Program-made: the position numbers and the translations under genes | The notes under the pieces: generated by a model | What the model saw: only the letters and a program-made list of their open reading frames with translations | Database searches by the model: none | What the model was told of the DNA's origin: nothing | Assembly (NCBI GenBank): GCA_963664845.1 | Contig: OY761615.1 | Coordinates: forward strand, 1,736,001-1,800,000 | Reading direction: 5' to 3' | Length of the DNA: 64,000 bases | Origin: CAIYTF01 sp963664845 | GTDB lineage: Bacteria > Bacteroidota > Ignavibacteria > Ignavibacteriales > Ignavibacteriaceae | Shown: positions 44,489-52,042 of the stretch, in pieces | How the letters are laid out: each line of letters begins with the position of its first letter | Position numbering within the stretch: the first letter of the stretch is position 1

Positions 44489-44978
44489 CTTTAATCTTTA
44501 CTTCGGAACAAACTTGATATAGATGAGAATTCCCACAGACTCCGCTTCCCCTGCGAACAAAGTAATCTACCAGCGTTCCGGTTATTTTGGGCGGTGCATA
44601 TTTGATAGTCGCGGTAAATTGAATTTATTTAACTGGCTTGCTCAGACATTATTTCAGGAGGTTTAAGCCAGGCTTTTACCAATTATCATACGATTACCTT
44701 ATCCACATAAGTAATCCGGAGGAAGTTGTAAAAACAAAAAAGATGCCGCACCATAATAGTTCTGCCCCTTTGTTTTACGGCGAAACCCGACCCCACACCA
44801 CCTAATTATATTTAGTCCGGGATAGGGTCATATTGCCGACAAATTGTTCAACACACTATCGCCGCATCTATTTGTTAATCAAAAATACCATCGTGATTAT
44901 TATTGCAACCGATAAAAGCCCTACCGTCATCACATTCTTGCTTTCTAAAATTTTCCCATAATACGCGCATTTAATTTG

Positions 44979-45152
44979 ATTGCGCTGGATAACGTATTTA
45001 TTGAGCGTCTATGGCGAAGCCTAAAGTACGAGGATAATTATCTTTGTGACTATACGACGATGGCGGAGTTGTTTGCGGATTTGTATTCATATTTTTCATT
45101 TAATAATCTGGAGCATTTACACCAGGTGTTGCACTATCGGACACCATCATAA
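44979..45152 (+). pseudogene. C-terminal remnant of an IS3-type transposase (integrase domain)
   Basis: The plus strand reads 'ALDNVFIERLWRSLKYEDNY', 'TTMAELFADLYSYFSFNNLE' and 'HLHQVLHYRTPS' before a stop. This is the well-known end of IS3-family integrase-type transposases, with the catalytic Glu in 'FIERLWRSLKYE'. No start, no upstream D and D residues, and no inverted repeats are present. It is a fragment only. The bases on either side (44380-44978 and 45153-45866) hold no other gene I can identify. Confidence 0.85.
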
Positions 45153-45866
45153 GTGTATTTTGATGGAAGGAAAATCGGGAGAAAGATTTTGTAAGTATTT
45201 CTTGAGTACTCCGTTTCGCTACGCACCACTCCATACCTAAGAGATGCCAAATATTGAATTTGTATTACACCTTAAAGCATAGTATTTTTCTGTCCAGCAG
45301 ATGTGGTATGGTTCATACCTCAAACATTTTCTAGAGTTCATGTGCATATATAAATACCATTAACAGTCCGCCTAAATTATAAAATCGTTCTGCCATAATT
45401 ACAAATTCAATAGACCTAAAATCAAGAATCTCCTGATAATTATTCGGCAAATCGCTGATGGCGACTGTTAAAGCTATAAAATCCCTTTGGTATCTATATT
45501 TAAAACTGGTATAAGAATGATATACTAACAACCTAAGGATTTTATATGTCTTTCACTTTTGTTTTCGCTCTGAACTTGTCTGCCGCTAGAAAGGTCGTTT
45601 TGTTCATGCTCATGATTAGTTCAAAGCTAATTCCGCATTTTCTTGGATGGGCATGAGTCAATTGCTGAGATCCATCTTGGTTATTCTCAGTCCCCGATTG
45701 AATTTACTTCGACAGTCCGTACCCGCTTGGAGTATAGTTAGGAAAAAGCCGACCAGCCTAAATATTTTTTGTTTTGGTATACTTTGGGTAAAATTTATTG
45801 TGAATTTTGCTATGAAGAGAAAGGCCTAATAAAGAAAAACAGGATGTCTCAAAAGTTAAATATTTG

Positions 45867-45909
45867 ATTTCTATCCGTGGAAATCCGTTCAAATCCGCGT
45901 TATCCGCGT
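45867..45909. repeat. Dispersed intergenic repeat, copy 1
   Basis: ATTTCTATCCGTGGAAATCC, then GTTCAAATCCGCGTTATCCG. The copy at 60460-60498 agrees at most positions. Both copies are followed by G/C-rich palindromic bases. Confidence 0.7.
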
Positions 45910-45937
45910 ACCATTTTACCCTTTTGAGAAAGCCTCT

Positions 45938-45963
45938 TTTGTTTGTGGGCGCTGTAGGATTCG
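45938..45963. repeat. 26-bp direct copy of the tRNA-Val 3' end and flank
   Basis: TTTGTTTGTGGGCGCTGTAG followed by GATTCG is repeated exactly at 46093-46118. The latter is the last 17 bases of the tRNA plus nine flanking bases. Such duplications mark integration sites of mobile elements at tRNA genes. Only about 130 bp lie between the copies, and no integrase is nearby. Confidence 0.75.
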
Positions 45964-45987
45964 CGTGTCCCGCCCCTTTGTGGGGAA

Positions 45988-46015
45988 CCTGCAACCCCGA
46001 TATACTCGGGGCAGG
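45988..46015. repeat. REP-like G/C-rich hairpin
   Basis: CCTGC-AA-CCCCGA-TATAC-TCGGGG-CAGG pairs nearly end to end. A smaller hairpin CCCC-TTTGT-GGGG lies just before it. Both sit between the two tRNA-end copies, in otherwise AT-rich DNA. Confidence 0.55.
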
Positions 46016-46065
46016 CTCTTCCCGATAAGTCAAGGCGCTCTAAACAAAGCTCTTTCACTAAAAAC

Positions 46066-46095
46066 AAAAAGGCCTTGCATCACTGCAAGACCTTT
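46066..46095 (-). terminator. Rho-independent terminator after tRNA-Val
   Basis: On the minus strand AAAGGTCTTGCA-GTGA-TGCAAGGCCTTTTTG is a 12-bp stem with one mismatch and a four-base loop followed by a T-run. It begins 7 bp after the tRNA ends. Confidence 0.85.
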
Positions 46096-46101
46096 GTTTG
46101 T

Positions 46102-46174
46102 GGGCGCTGTAGGATTCGAACCTACGACCTTACGCGTGTGAAGCGTACGCTCTAACCAACTGAGCTAAGCACCC
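46102..46174 (-). tRNA. tRNA-Val (anticodon CAC)
   Basis: The 73 bases fold into a full cloverleaf on the minus strand. The acceptor stem is GGGTGCT with AGCGCCC, the D arm has GCTC/GAGC, and the anticodon stem is TACGC/GCGTA with loop TTCACAC, giving anticodon CAC. The T arm is GTAGG-TTCGAAT-CCTAC. No CCA is encoded. A terminator follows. Confidence 0.95.
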
Positions 46175-46549
46175 AAATGTACAATTCAGACTACAATATT
46201 ACTGTTTTTTTTTCATTTCTCAAATCACTTTTAAACACTTGGCCGAAGCGGGGCAACGGCAGCAGAATGCCGCTTAATGCGCCATGAAGACGCCTGGATG
46301 AAGGCCCCATAACCCGGGTTGAGGATAAAATCGGAAGTGTGGTTTATTTAATATTGGCAGGAAAATCTATACTGCTTCTTGCTCACAACATTATTGAAGT
46401 AAAAATCTGCTTGGTCGGGAGTTTCTCCGGCTTTGGTGCCCGGTCAAATAAGTTATAATTGCTGTATTTGCAGTCAATCAGGAACGAATTGTCCGGTATA
46501 TTGAAACTTCGCTTTCAGCACGTGCATTTAAAAATTTTGGAAATACTGG
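46175..46549. other. Gene-free stretch between tRNA-Val and the next terminator
   Basis: I see no coding frame, RNA gene or clear repeat here. The tRNA promoter should lie at the left end, where AT-rich bases precede position 46175. Confidence 0.45.
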
Positions 46550-46600
46550 AAAAAACATCCCTGCGGCTTAGGGGGCATGCTCTCAGAATAAGCCGCAGGG
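46550..46600 (-). terminator. Rho-independent terminator of the 46643 gene
   Basis: CCCTGCGGCTTA (46559) and TAAGCCGCAGGG (46589) make a perfect 12-bp stem around an 18-base loop. On the minus strand ATGTTTTTTCC follows. Confidence 0.8.
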
Positions 46601-46642
46601 AGTTCCCTCAAAGGAAACTTTTATAGCTATTATTAGACCACT

Positions 46643-47482
46643 TTATTTCATTAATACCATTTGTTTTACGGATGATAAACCATTTGACTGCAACCGGTAA
46701 AAATATACCCCGCTTGGAAATGCTGCCGCGTCAAAAACCGCCGCATGCTGGCCGGCCGGAAGATACTCATCCACCAGGCGCGCAATTTCCTGACCTACTA
46801 CGTTGAATATCTTCAGACTGGTAACGCCACCCACTTCTAAATTGAAATTAATTTTGGTTGAGGGATTAAATGGATTGGGGTAGTTTTGCAGAAGATTAAA
46901 TTCTTTTTTATGGTCATTGATATCTGATTTTACCCCGGTACCCGTTGCACCGGTTTTAATAACGTATATCTGATATACAGTGGCCGGCACCGTAACCGAA
47001 GTATTTGCTGTCATATTTATCGGGCCGAACGAGGAGCCGGATCTCGGCTGCATCACCCAATTGGTTCCGAAATTATTGAGACCTGCCGGCCAGGAGACTA
47101 CGGTATTGTTATTATCAACATAATCACCGGTAAGTTTTATCAAAAAGGTGTCAATCTGTGTGGCATTTGTATAGCCCCGGTAATCGGTATACATACCACT
47201 GCCAAAACCGGCAGGATAGATAGTCGAGTGACCCGGAGGAGTAACAAAACGTGCATCAAAAATGGGAGTTGGTGGAAGCGGTGGAGCCATCTTATCCCGG
47301 AATGTCCCAAATGTTGTTGCATCATCAACACCAAAGGTATTGTTTGGGCCAACTCCCAGGTGGAGTGTATCGGTAAGGTTCGAGTTTTTCAACAGTAGTT
47401 GAATGGAAAAGGACGCCTGACCGAATAACACACTGTTGAGTGCCATCATAAGCAGAAGAGCTGTAACGTAATTGGATTTCAT
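46643..47482 (-). CDS. Secreted protein with type IX secretion sorting domain
   Basis: The 279-residue protein has a signal peptide ('YVTALLLMMALNSVLFGQ'). An N-terminal domain of about 160 residues follows, then a C-terminal sorting domain ('LLQNYPNPFNPSTKINFNL', 'SLKIFNVVGQEIARLV', 'FPSGVYFYRLQSNG', 'VKQMVLMK'), which sends proteins through the type IX secretion system to the surface. Its N-terminal domain resembles that of the next gene (47567): both have 'YRGYT/S-TQIDTF', 'TVVSWPA-LN-GT-W' and a PPGH/IPGH motif. AAGG lies seven bases before the ATG at 47482. Confidence 0.82.
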   Translation of the reverse strand: MKSNYVTALLLMMALNSVLFGQASFSIQLLLKNSNLTDTLHLGVGPNNTFGVDDATTFGTFRDKMAPPLPPTPIFDARFVTPPGHSTIYPAGFGSGMYTDYRGYTNATQIDTFLIKLTGDYVDNNNTVVSWPAGLNNFGTNWVMQPRSGSSFGPINMTANTSVTVPATVYQIYVIKTGATGTGVKSDINDHKKEFNLLQNYPNPFNPSTKINFNLEVGGVTSLKIFNVVGQEIARLVDEYLPAGQHAAVFDAAAFPSGVYFYRLQSNGLSSVKQMVLMK

Positions 47483-47517
47483 TATTTTACCTTGTGTTTT
47501 TGTTCTGAAAATATAAA

Positions 47518-47546
47518 GCTGTTCCGCCTTTGAAAGACGGAACAGC
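47518..47546 (-). terminator. Hairpin between the two secreted-protein genes
   Basis: GCTGTTCCG and CGGAACAGC form a 9-bp perfect stem, with CTTT/AAAG pairing inside the loop. On the minus strand TTTATATTTTC follows. It separates the 47567 gene from the 46643 gene. Confidence 0.7.
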
Positions 47547-47566
47547 AATTAAAGCTATCAGTCAGC

Positions 47567-49816
47567 CTATTTAACCAGCATCATTTTGTGCGCTTGTACA
47601 AACGACCCGGCAGTCATACGATAGATGTATGCACCGGCAGCCATTCCTGCACCGCTGTCATCTTTTCCGTCCCAAACAACGGAATCAGAGCCCTGTTCCA
47701 TCTGTGCTTCAAATAATGTTCTCACCCGTTGACCAAGTGCATTATAAATTTCAATCCGGACTGAACTTGTCTGGGGTACAGAAAATGTAATGATCGTAGA
47801 AGGATTAAACGGGTTAGGATAATTCTGTTCCAGAACAAAGGTGGTTGGAAGAACGGGAGCATTGTCAACCACAACTTCAGTGCTGGTATTGTTCAACTTC
47901 ACGGCATTTTCATCAACAACTTTAACTCCGGATACAGTAACACCGTCAGGGTTCCCAACAGACAAAGGGATGGTGGCTAATACGCGTTCGCCGGCAGCTA
48001 ATGCCTCAGCAGAATTCTGATCGAAAATAAGAGTACGCAGAGAAGTTCCGTTCAAATTTGAATAAACCTGACCATAGGATGATGAGGATGCAGAATTTGC
48101 TGTTGCAACATTATTGATATCAACCTGAAGACCGCGAATTGCAACGGTGTTTTTAACGGAAATAGTCACTGCTTTTTTGGAAACAAGGAACCGGAGGCTG
48201 ACATCCGCACCGGAAGTAAAATTGCCGGCAAACGTTGCACTGTGTTTTGCCAGCGGTGAGCCATCAGGATATTGATTCGTTAAAACAATGTGTATCAACA
48301 GGGCAATATCACGAACATCAATAGCGCCGTCGCCCTCAGGCCAGGGTGCAATATCCGCAGCTTTTCTGGAGGCTGAGTCCAAAGGGGTGCCTTTACCAAG
48401 TACCTGATTCACATCAAGAATCACGTCGCCAATATCAGTTGAACCGTCGCCGGAAACGTCACCGGCTTTGCTGCCGCGTGTAACCGTAACTGCCTGATCC
48501 TGCCCTGCAATGATCTGACTGTTAATACCAAGCTCTGTGCTTCCCAAAACGTCCACCAGTTTAAATGCACCGGACTTAGTGTCAACACCTTTCACTGCTT
48601 TAACATCATAGGTAAAATAGATAAGGCCGGTATAAGTTCCCGCTGATAATGAATCACCTGCCCCCGGTCCATAAACAACCACTTTCGCTGTATCGGCAGC
48701 TCCATGAGTTACCGTATCGGAAAGCGCCCAGGATGCGGATAAATTCGCACCTTTGGATACTGATTTCAGAGTAACAATGGATGTATCCGCGATCAGTTTG
48801 AACTGAAATGCTTTTGTTGGCACCCCTACATAGGTGATCTGCAAACTGTCCTTAACGCCAAATACAAAGTCCTTTGTGACTTTGGTGATTGAGGAGAAGT
48901 TTAATGTTCCTCCTTGTGTAGCACCATCTCCGCCGACGGCCAGATTTGTTATTCCACCATTTACATTGCTGGCAAACACAATGTTGCCTGAATAGGAACT
49001 TGCAGCCGTTGGATTAAAAGAAATGGTGAAGGACGAGCTTGCCTGTGGCTGAACTGTCACCGGGAAGGAAGACGGGGAAACCGTAAAACCGTTAACCAGC
49101 GTCACACCCGAAATGGTTAACGCATTGGTAATTCCGGTATTTGTAACTGTGACAACTTGTGAAGAAGTGGTGTTAACCGGAACTGAGCCGAAAGCAACGG
49201 AGGAAGAACTAAGAACAAACGTTGGTCCCGCAACCGGTTGTTTTGCTCCCTCTTTTACGATGAGGATATTCTTCATGGCACCGGCCGGTATGGTCACCGA
49301 AGATGAGGTGATCATATTTGTGGCAGCCCAGCTCGTGCCGGTCTGGGGAAGGATTGTCCATTTTGTGCCATAATAGTTTAAATTTGCCGGCCATGAAACA
49401 ACGGTGCTGTTGGCATCGGTGTTATCGCCGGAGATCACTATTTTGAACGTGTCGATCTGTGTCAGGCTGGAGTATCCGCGATAGTCATTGATAGTTCCGG
49501 TTCCGCCCAATCCATTGGGAAATGTTGCGTCGTGTCCCGGAATGGTCATGAACACTGAACGGAACGTATAGGTGGGAGGCGCAGGGGCAGCCAGATTCTC
49601 CTGATAAGCACCGAATGATGCATCAACGTCTGCACCGAAGGTGTTGTCAACTATTGTTCCACCGGGGCCGTCACCACTGATTCCCAGGTTTAGTACTTTT
49701 GATTCAGAACCATTTGCTAAAGTGATTGGAACCTTGAACTGCACGCTTTGTGCATTCAGTGAGTTTAGTGCAAGCACAGTCATAATAACCATGCATAGCT
49801 TAAAATATTGTTTCAT
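47567..49816 (-). CDS. Large secreted multidomain protein with dockerin-like and type IX sorting domains
   Basis: The product of about 749 residues has a signal peptide and the same N-terminal domain as the 46643 gene. A choice-of-anchor/Hydin-like Ig domain follows ('SVAFGSVPVNTTSSQVVTVT'), then a cohesin-like stretch ('TKAFQFKLIADTSIVTLKSV') and a type I dockerin-like segment ('AGDVSGDGSTDIGDVILDVN' and 'GDGAIDVRDIALLIHIVL'). It ends with a sorting domain ('LEQNYPNPFNPSTIITFSV', 'HKMMLVK'). AAGGA lies seven bases before the second ATG (49816), which is preferred to the first (49822). It is probably displayed on the cell surface; no enzyme domain is visible. Confidence 0.82.
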   Translation of the reverse strand: MKQYFKLCMVIMTVLALNSLNAQSVQFKVPITLANGSESKVLNLGISGDGPGGTIVDNTFGADVDASFGAYQENLAAPAPPTYTFRSVFMTIPGHDATFPNGLGGTGTINDYRGYSSLTQIDTFKIVISGDNTDANSTVVSWPANLNYYGTKWTILPQTGTSWAATNMITSSSVTIPAGAMKNILIVKEGAKQPVAGPTFVLSSSSVAFGSVPVNTTSSQVVTVTNTGITNALTISGVTLVNGFTVSPSSFPVTVQPQASSSFTISFNPTAASSYSGNIVFASNVNGGITNLAVGGDGATQGGTLNFSSITKVTKDFVFGVKDSLQITYVGVPTKAFQFKLIADTSIVTLKSVSKGANLSASWALSDTVTHGAADTAKVVVYGPGAGDSLSAGTYTGLIYFTYDVKAVKGVDTKSGAFKLVDVLGSTELGINSQIIAGQDQAVTVTRGSKAGDVSGDGSTDIGDVILDVNQVLGKGTPLDSASRKAADIAPWPEGDGAIDVRDIALLIHIVLTNQYPDGSPLAKHSATFAGNFTSGADVSLRFLVSKKAVTISVKNTVAIRGLQVDINNVATANSASSSSYGQVYSNLNGTSLRTLIFDQNSAEALAAGERVLATIPLSVGNPDGVTVSGVKVVDENAVKLNNTSTEVVVDNAPVLPTTFVLEQNYPNPFNPSTIITFSVPQTSSVRIEIYNALGQRVRTLFEAQMEQGSDSVVWDGKDDSGAGMAAGAYIYRMTAGSFVQAHKMMLVK

Positions 49817-49849
49817 TGTCATTCCTTTTTCCTGTTAAAATTTTATTTA

Positions 49850-51730
49850 TTAAAAACCAGAACTGACAGTAAGTGTGCATGCTTTGTTCACGAATACCCA
49901 ATAGCCCTTGCCTGGCTCGAGCACTGTCGGATTTTCATACGAAGTACCATTCCAGGAATACAATGTTCCCGGAACGATAGCATCCGCCGGGCTTGCAGTT
50001 AATGCTGAGGCGGCTACTGTGGAGGTAACGCTTCCAACAAGCACCCATCCCGCACCTGATGCTGAAACAGATGCATTATTAATACCAAAACCGCTTACCG
50101 TATTTGTTGCAGCGCCATTATAAAAGACCCAGTATCCCTGACCGCGGCTCAATGTGGCGGGGTTCGTGTAACCACTATTGCTGTATGCATAAACTGTTCC
50201 GGCAACTGCACCGGGGAAAAGCGTTGTTGCAGTTGAATCGGAAACCTGGTTAGGCACGGAAACAAGATTCCAGCCATTGGTGATTTTTGATTTCGTTGTG
50301 TTCAGTTCGGGGTTGTAGCTCTGTGGTTCCCAGTTTGTCCAGTTTGCTGTCCACTGCTCATCGATTGGGACTGCGGGATCAAAAGCACCGCGATATGTAA
50401 CCGGCGTAAACCAGGTATCACCTGCCAAACGACCGCTGGAGAAGTCTGCACCTGCTGAGGCAAGCTCCGAGCCGACAACGGGAATAGCATTGTTCGTGTT
50501 ATTTAACGCCCAGGCTGCCAACGGCAAACCATATGCATTCCCATACGCGTTGGCATGTCCAACGTTGCCCTTGCCTGCTGCTTCGAACCATGACACCGCG
50601 TTAAAATTTGCCGATAGGGTGCTGGTGGGGCTGGAACTGGTATCAATATATTTTGAGCCATTGGTTATAATGGTCGTGTTACGGATTTCAAGGCGTCCTT
50701 CTGCCGCTGCGGCCATTGTCAACGAGTCACGAATCATCAAAGGTTTTGCCCAACCGGCAATAATGGAATTATAAACACTGAATTCAGTAGCACGACGTAG
50801 CATCGCGATATTTCCCCAGTTCGAGGACCAGGATTGTCCTGTTTGCGAATAGGGGCCGATATACGTAAAGTTAGACACTTTTGCTTTGGTTCTTGGACTT
50901 GCACTATAAGGAGCAGTTCCTTCGTTATCCGATTCAAAACCATTTGATGAACCACCTGAAGCTGCATCAAACGCCTGAGGATCACGAACTGAAAGATAGA
51001 ATTGTGCCTTTCCTGCGTAACCGAAATCTGTATCAAACGTGTCGTCAACCTGCCCCATGGTAACAATGTGCTTGAAACTTGCATAGCCGCCAAAGTTTTC
51101 AATTTCATCATCATTCGCATACGACACCATGATATATTCAAACGTTGTGTTTTTTCCAACCCCGCCGCAGGTCAAACCATTGATCTCGTTATCTTTTGCA
51201 AACGGATATCCGCCGTATTCAATTCGGACATATTTCAAAACACCGCTGTTGTCCAATGAATCCGGACCGCCATATTGCGCCATGTTATTGAGACTTGTCC
51301 CGAATCCGCCTTCAACTGACTGACTGGTAGGTTTATTTGTCGGAGCGTTTCCAAGAATGATAATCCCACCCCAGTCGCCGGATACCCGGGAACCGGCTGG
51401 TTGTGAACTGGTAAAAATAATTGGCTGCTCTTTCGTTCCTTCTGCAAAGATTTTTGCACCTCTGCTGATAATAAGCGCCGAGATGGTGTTTTTATCACAG
51501 AGAATAGTAGTTCCTTTTTGAATGGTAAGCGTGTGTAATGAATCGACAAAATACCAGCCGGTAAGCACATAAGTCTTGTCGTTGGTAAGCGTAACATCTG
51601 TGGTTTGGTGATAAGGGGTCATGCCTGCTGCCGCAAGGCCGGGGCCCAGAATCACTTGTGGTTTCTGAGCATAGAGCCCGGAATGCCCAAGTGCGACGAA
51701 GAAAAAAAGCACTGAAAGCAATCTTTTCAT
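49850..51730 (-). CDS. Secreted beta-helix-like protein paired with a TonB receptor
   Basis: The 626-residue protein has a signal peptide ('VLFFFVALGHSGLYAQ'). The body is built of parallel-beta-helix-like runs: 'TIQKGTTILCDKNTISALII', 'GDWGGIIILGNAPTN', 'LKYVRIEYGGYPFAKDNEIN', 'DDTFDTDFGYAGKAQFYLSV'. This family is common in Bacteroidetes beside TonB receptors, with no biochemical role known. The last 150 residues hold two similar 'GWNLVSVP / GWVLVGSV' and 'GQGYWVFYN / GKGYWVFVN' repeats. A type IX sorting motif is not seen. GGAG stands directly before the ATG. The receptor gene lies upstream. Confidence 0.78.
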   Translation of the reverse strand: MKRLLSVLFFFVALGHSGLYAQKPQVILGPGLAAAGMTPYHQTTDVTLTNDKTYVLTGWYFVDSLHTLTIQKGTTILCDKNTISALIISRGAKIFAEGTKEQPIIFTSSQPAGSRVSGDWGGIIILGNAPTNKPTSQSVEGGFGTSLNNMAQYGGPDSLDNSGVLKYVRIEYGGYPFAKDNEINGLTCGGVGKNTTFEYIMVSYANDDEIENFGGYASFKHIVTMGQVDDTFDTDFGYAGKAQFYLSVRDPQAFDAASGGSSNGFESDNEGTAPYSASPRTKAKVSNFTYIGPYSQTGQSWSSNWGNIAMLRRATEFSVYNSIIAGWAKPLMIRDSLTMAAAAEGRLEIRNTTIITNGSKYIDTSSSPTSTLSANFNAVSWFEAAGKGNVGHANAYGNAYGLPLAAWALNNTNNAIPVVGSELASAGADFSSGRLAGDTWFTPVTYRGAFDPAVPIDEQWTANWTNWEPQSYNPELNTTKSKITNGWNLVSVPNQVSDSTATTLFPGAVAGTVYAYSNSGYTNPATLSRGQGYWVFYNGAATNTVSGFGINNASVSASGAGWVLVGSVTSTVAASALTASPADAIVPGTLYSWNGTSYENPTVLEPGKGYWVFVNKACTLTVSSGF

Positions 51731-51915
51731 AAGTTACTCCTATTGTTTATGATATTTGTTATAGAGCCATTTTCATAAAAAATCCTGATTATACACCGTG
51801 GGATATTCTTTTACCCGGTGTTTGTTTTATTTTCGAAATCGAAATTGTTATATTTAAAATGCAAATAGGAATGCGCTGGGACCTGACAGTAACGGCTATT
51901 CATATTTTGCATCTG

Positions 51916-51943
51916 ACGGCAGTGCTGCAACACTGCCGTTTTT
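51916..51943 (+). terminator. Perfect hairpin with T-run on the plus strand
   Basis: ACGGCAGTG-CTGCAA-CACTGCCGT is followed by TTTT on the plus strand. Both flanking genes read the other way, so it would stop antisense transcription or form a hairpin between the two minus-strand genes. The rest of 51731-52042 shows no gene. Confidence 0.6.
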
Positions 51944-52042
51944 GTTTCAATAAATTTCTCAGGGTTACTTTGCTTTATAGTTCAACCCAAATTGTTATTA
52001 CTGTTGCCCTCTAACGTTCACACCATTCGATAAATCGCCTTC

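Noticed and set aside
45641..45870. Plus-strand frame with 'GHESIAEIHLGYSQSP'-like translation as a gene remnant
   Set aside because: It has an internal stop, no start and no recognisable family.
45841..46174. CRISPR array suggested by repeated bases near tRNA-Val
   Set aside because: Only two copies of a tRNA-derived repeat exist, spacing is not regular, and no cas gene is present.
49113..49373. Plus-strand frames inside the large secreted protein genes
   Set aside because: Shadow frames arising from the composition of the genuine minus-strand genes.
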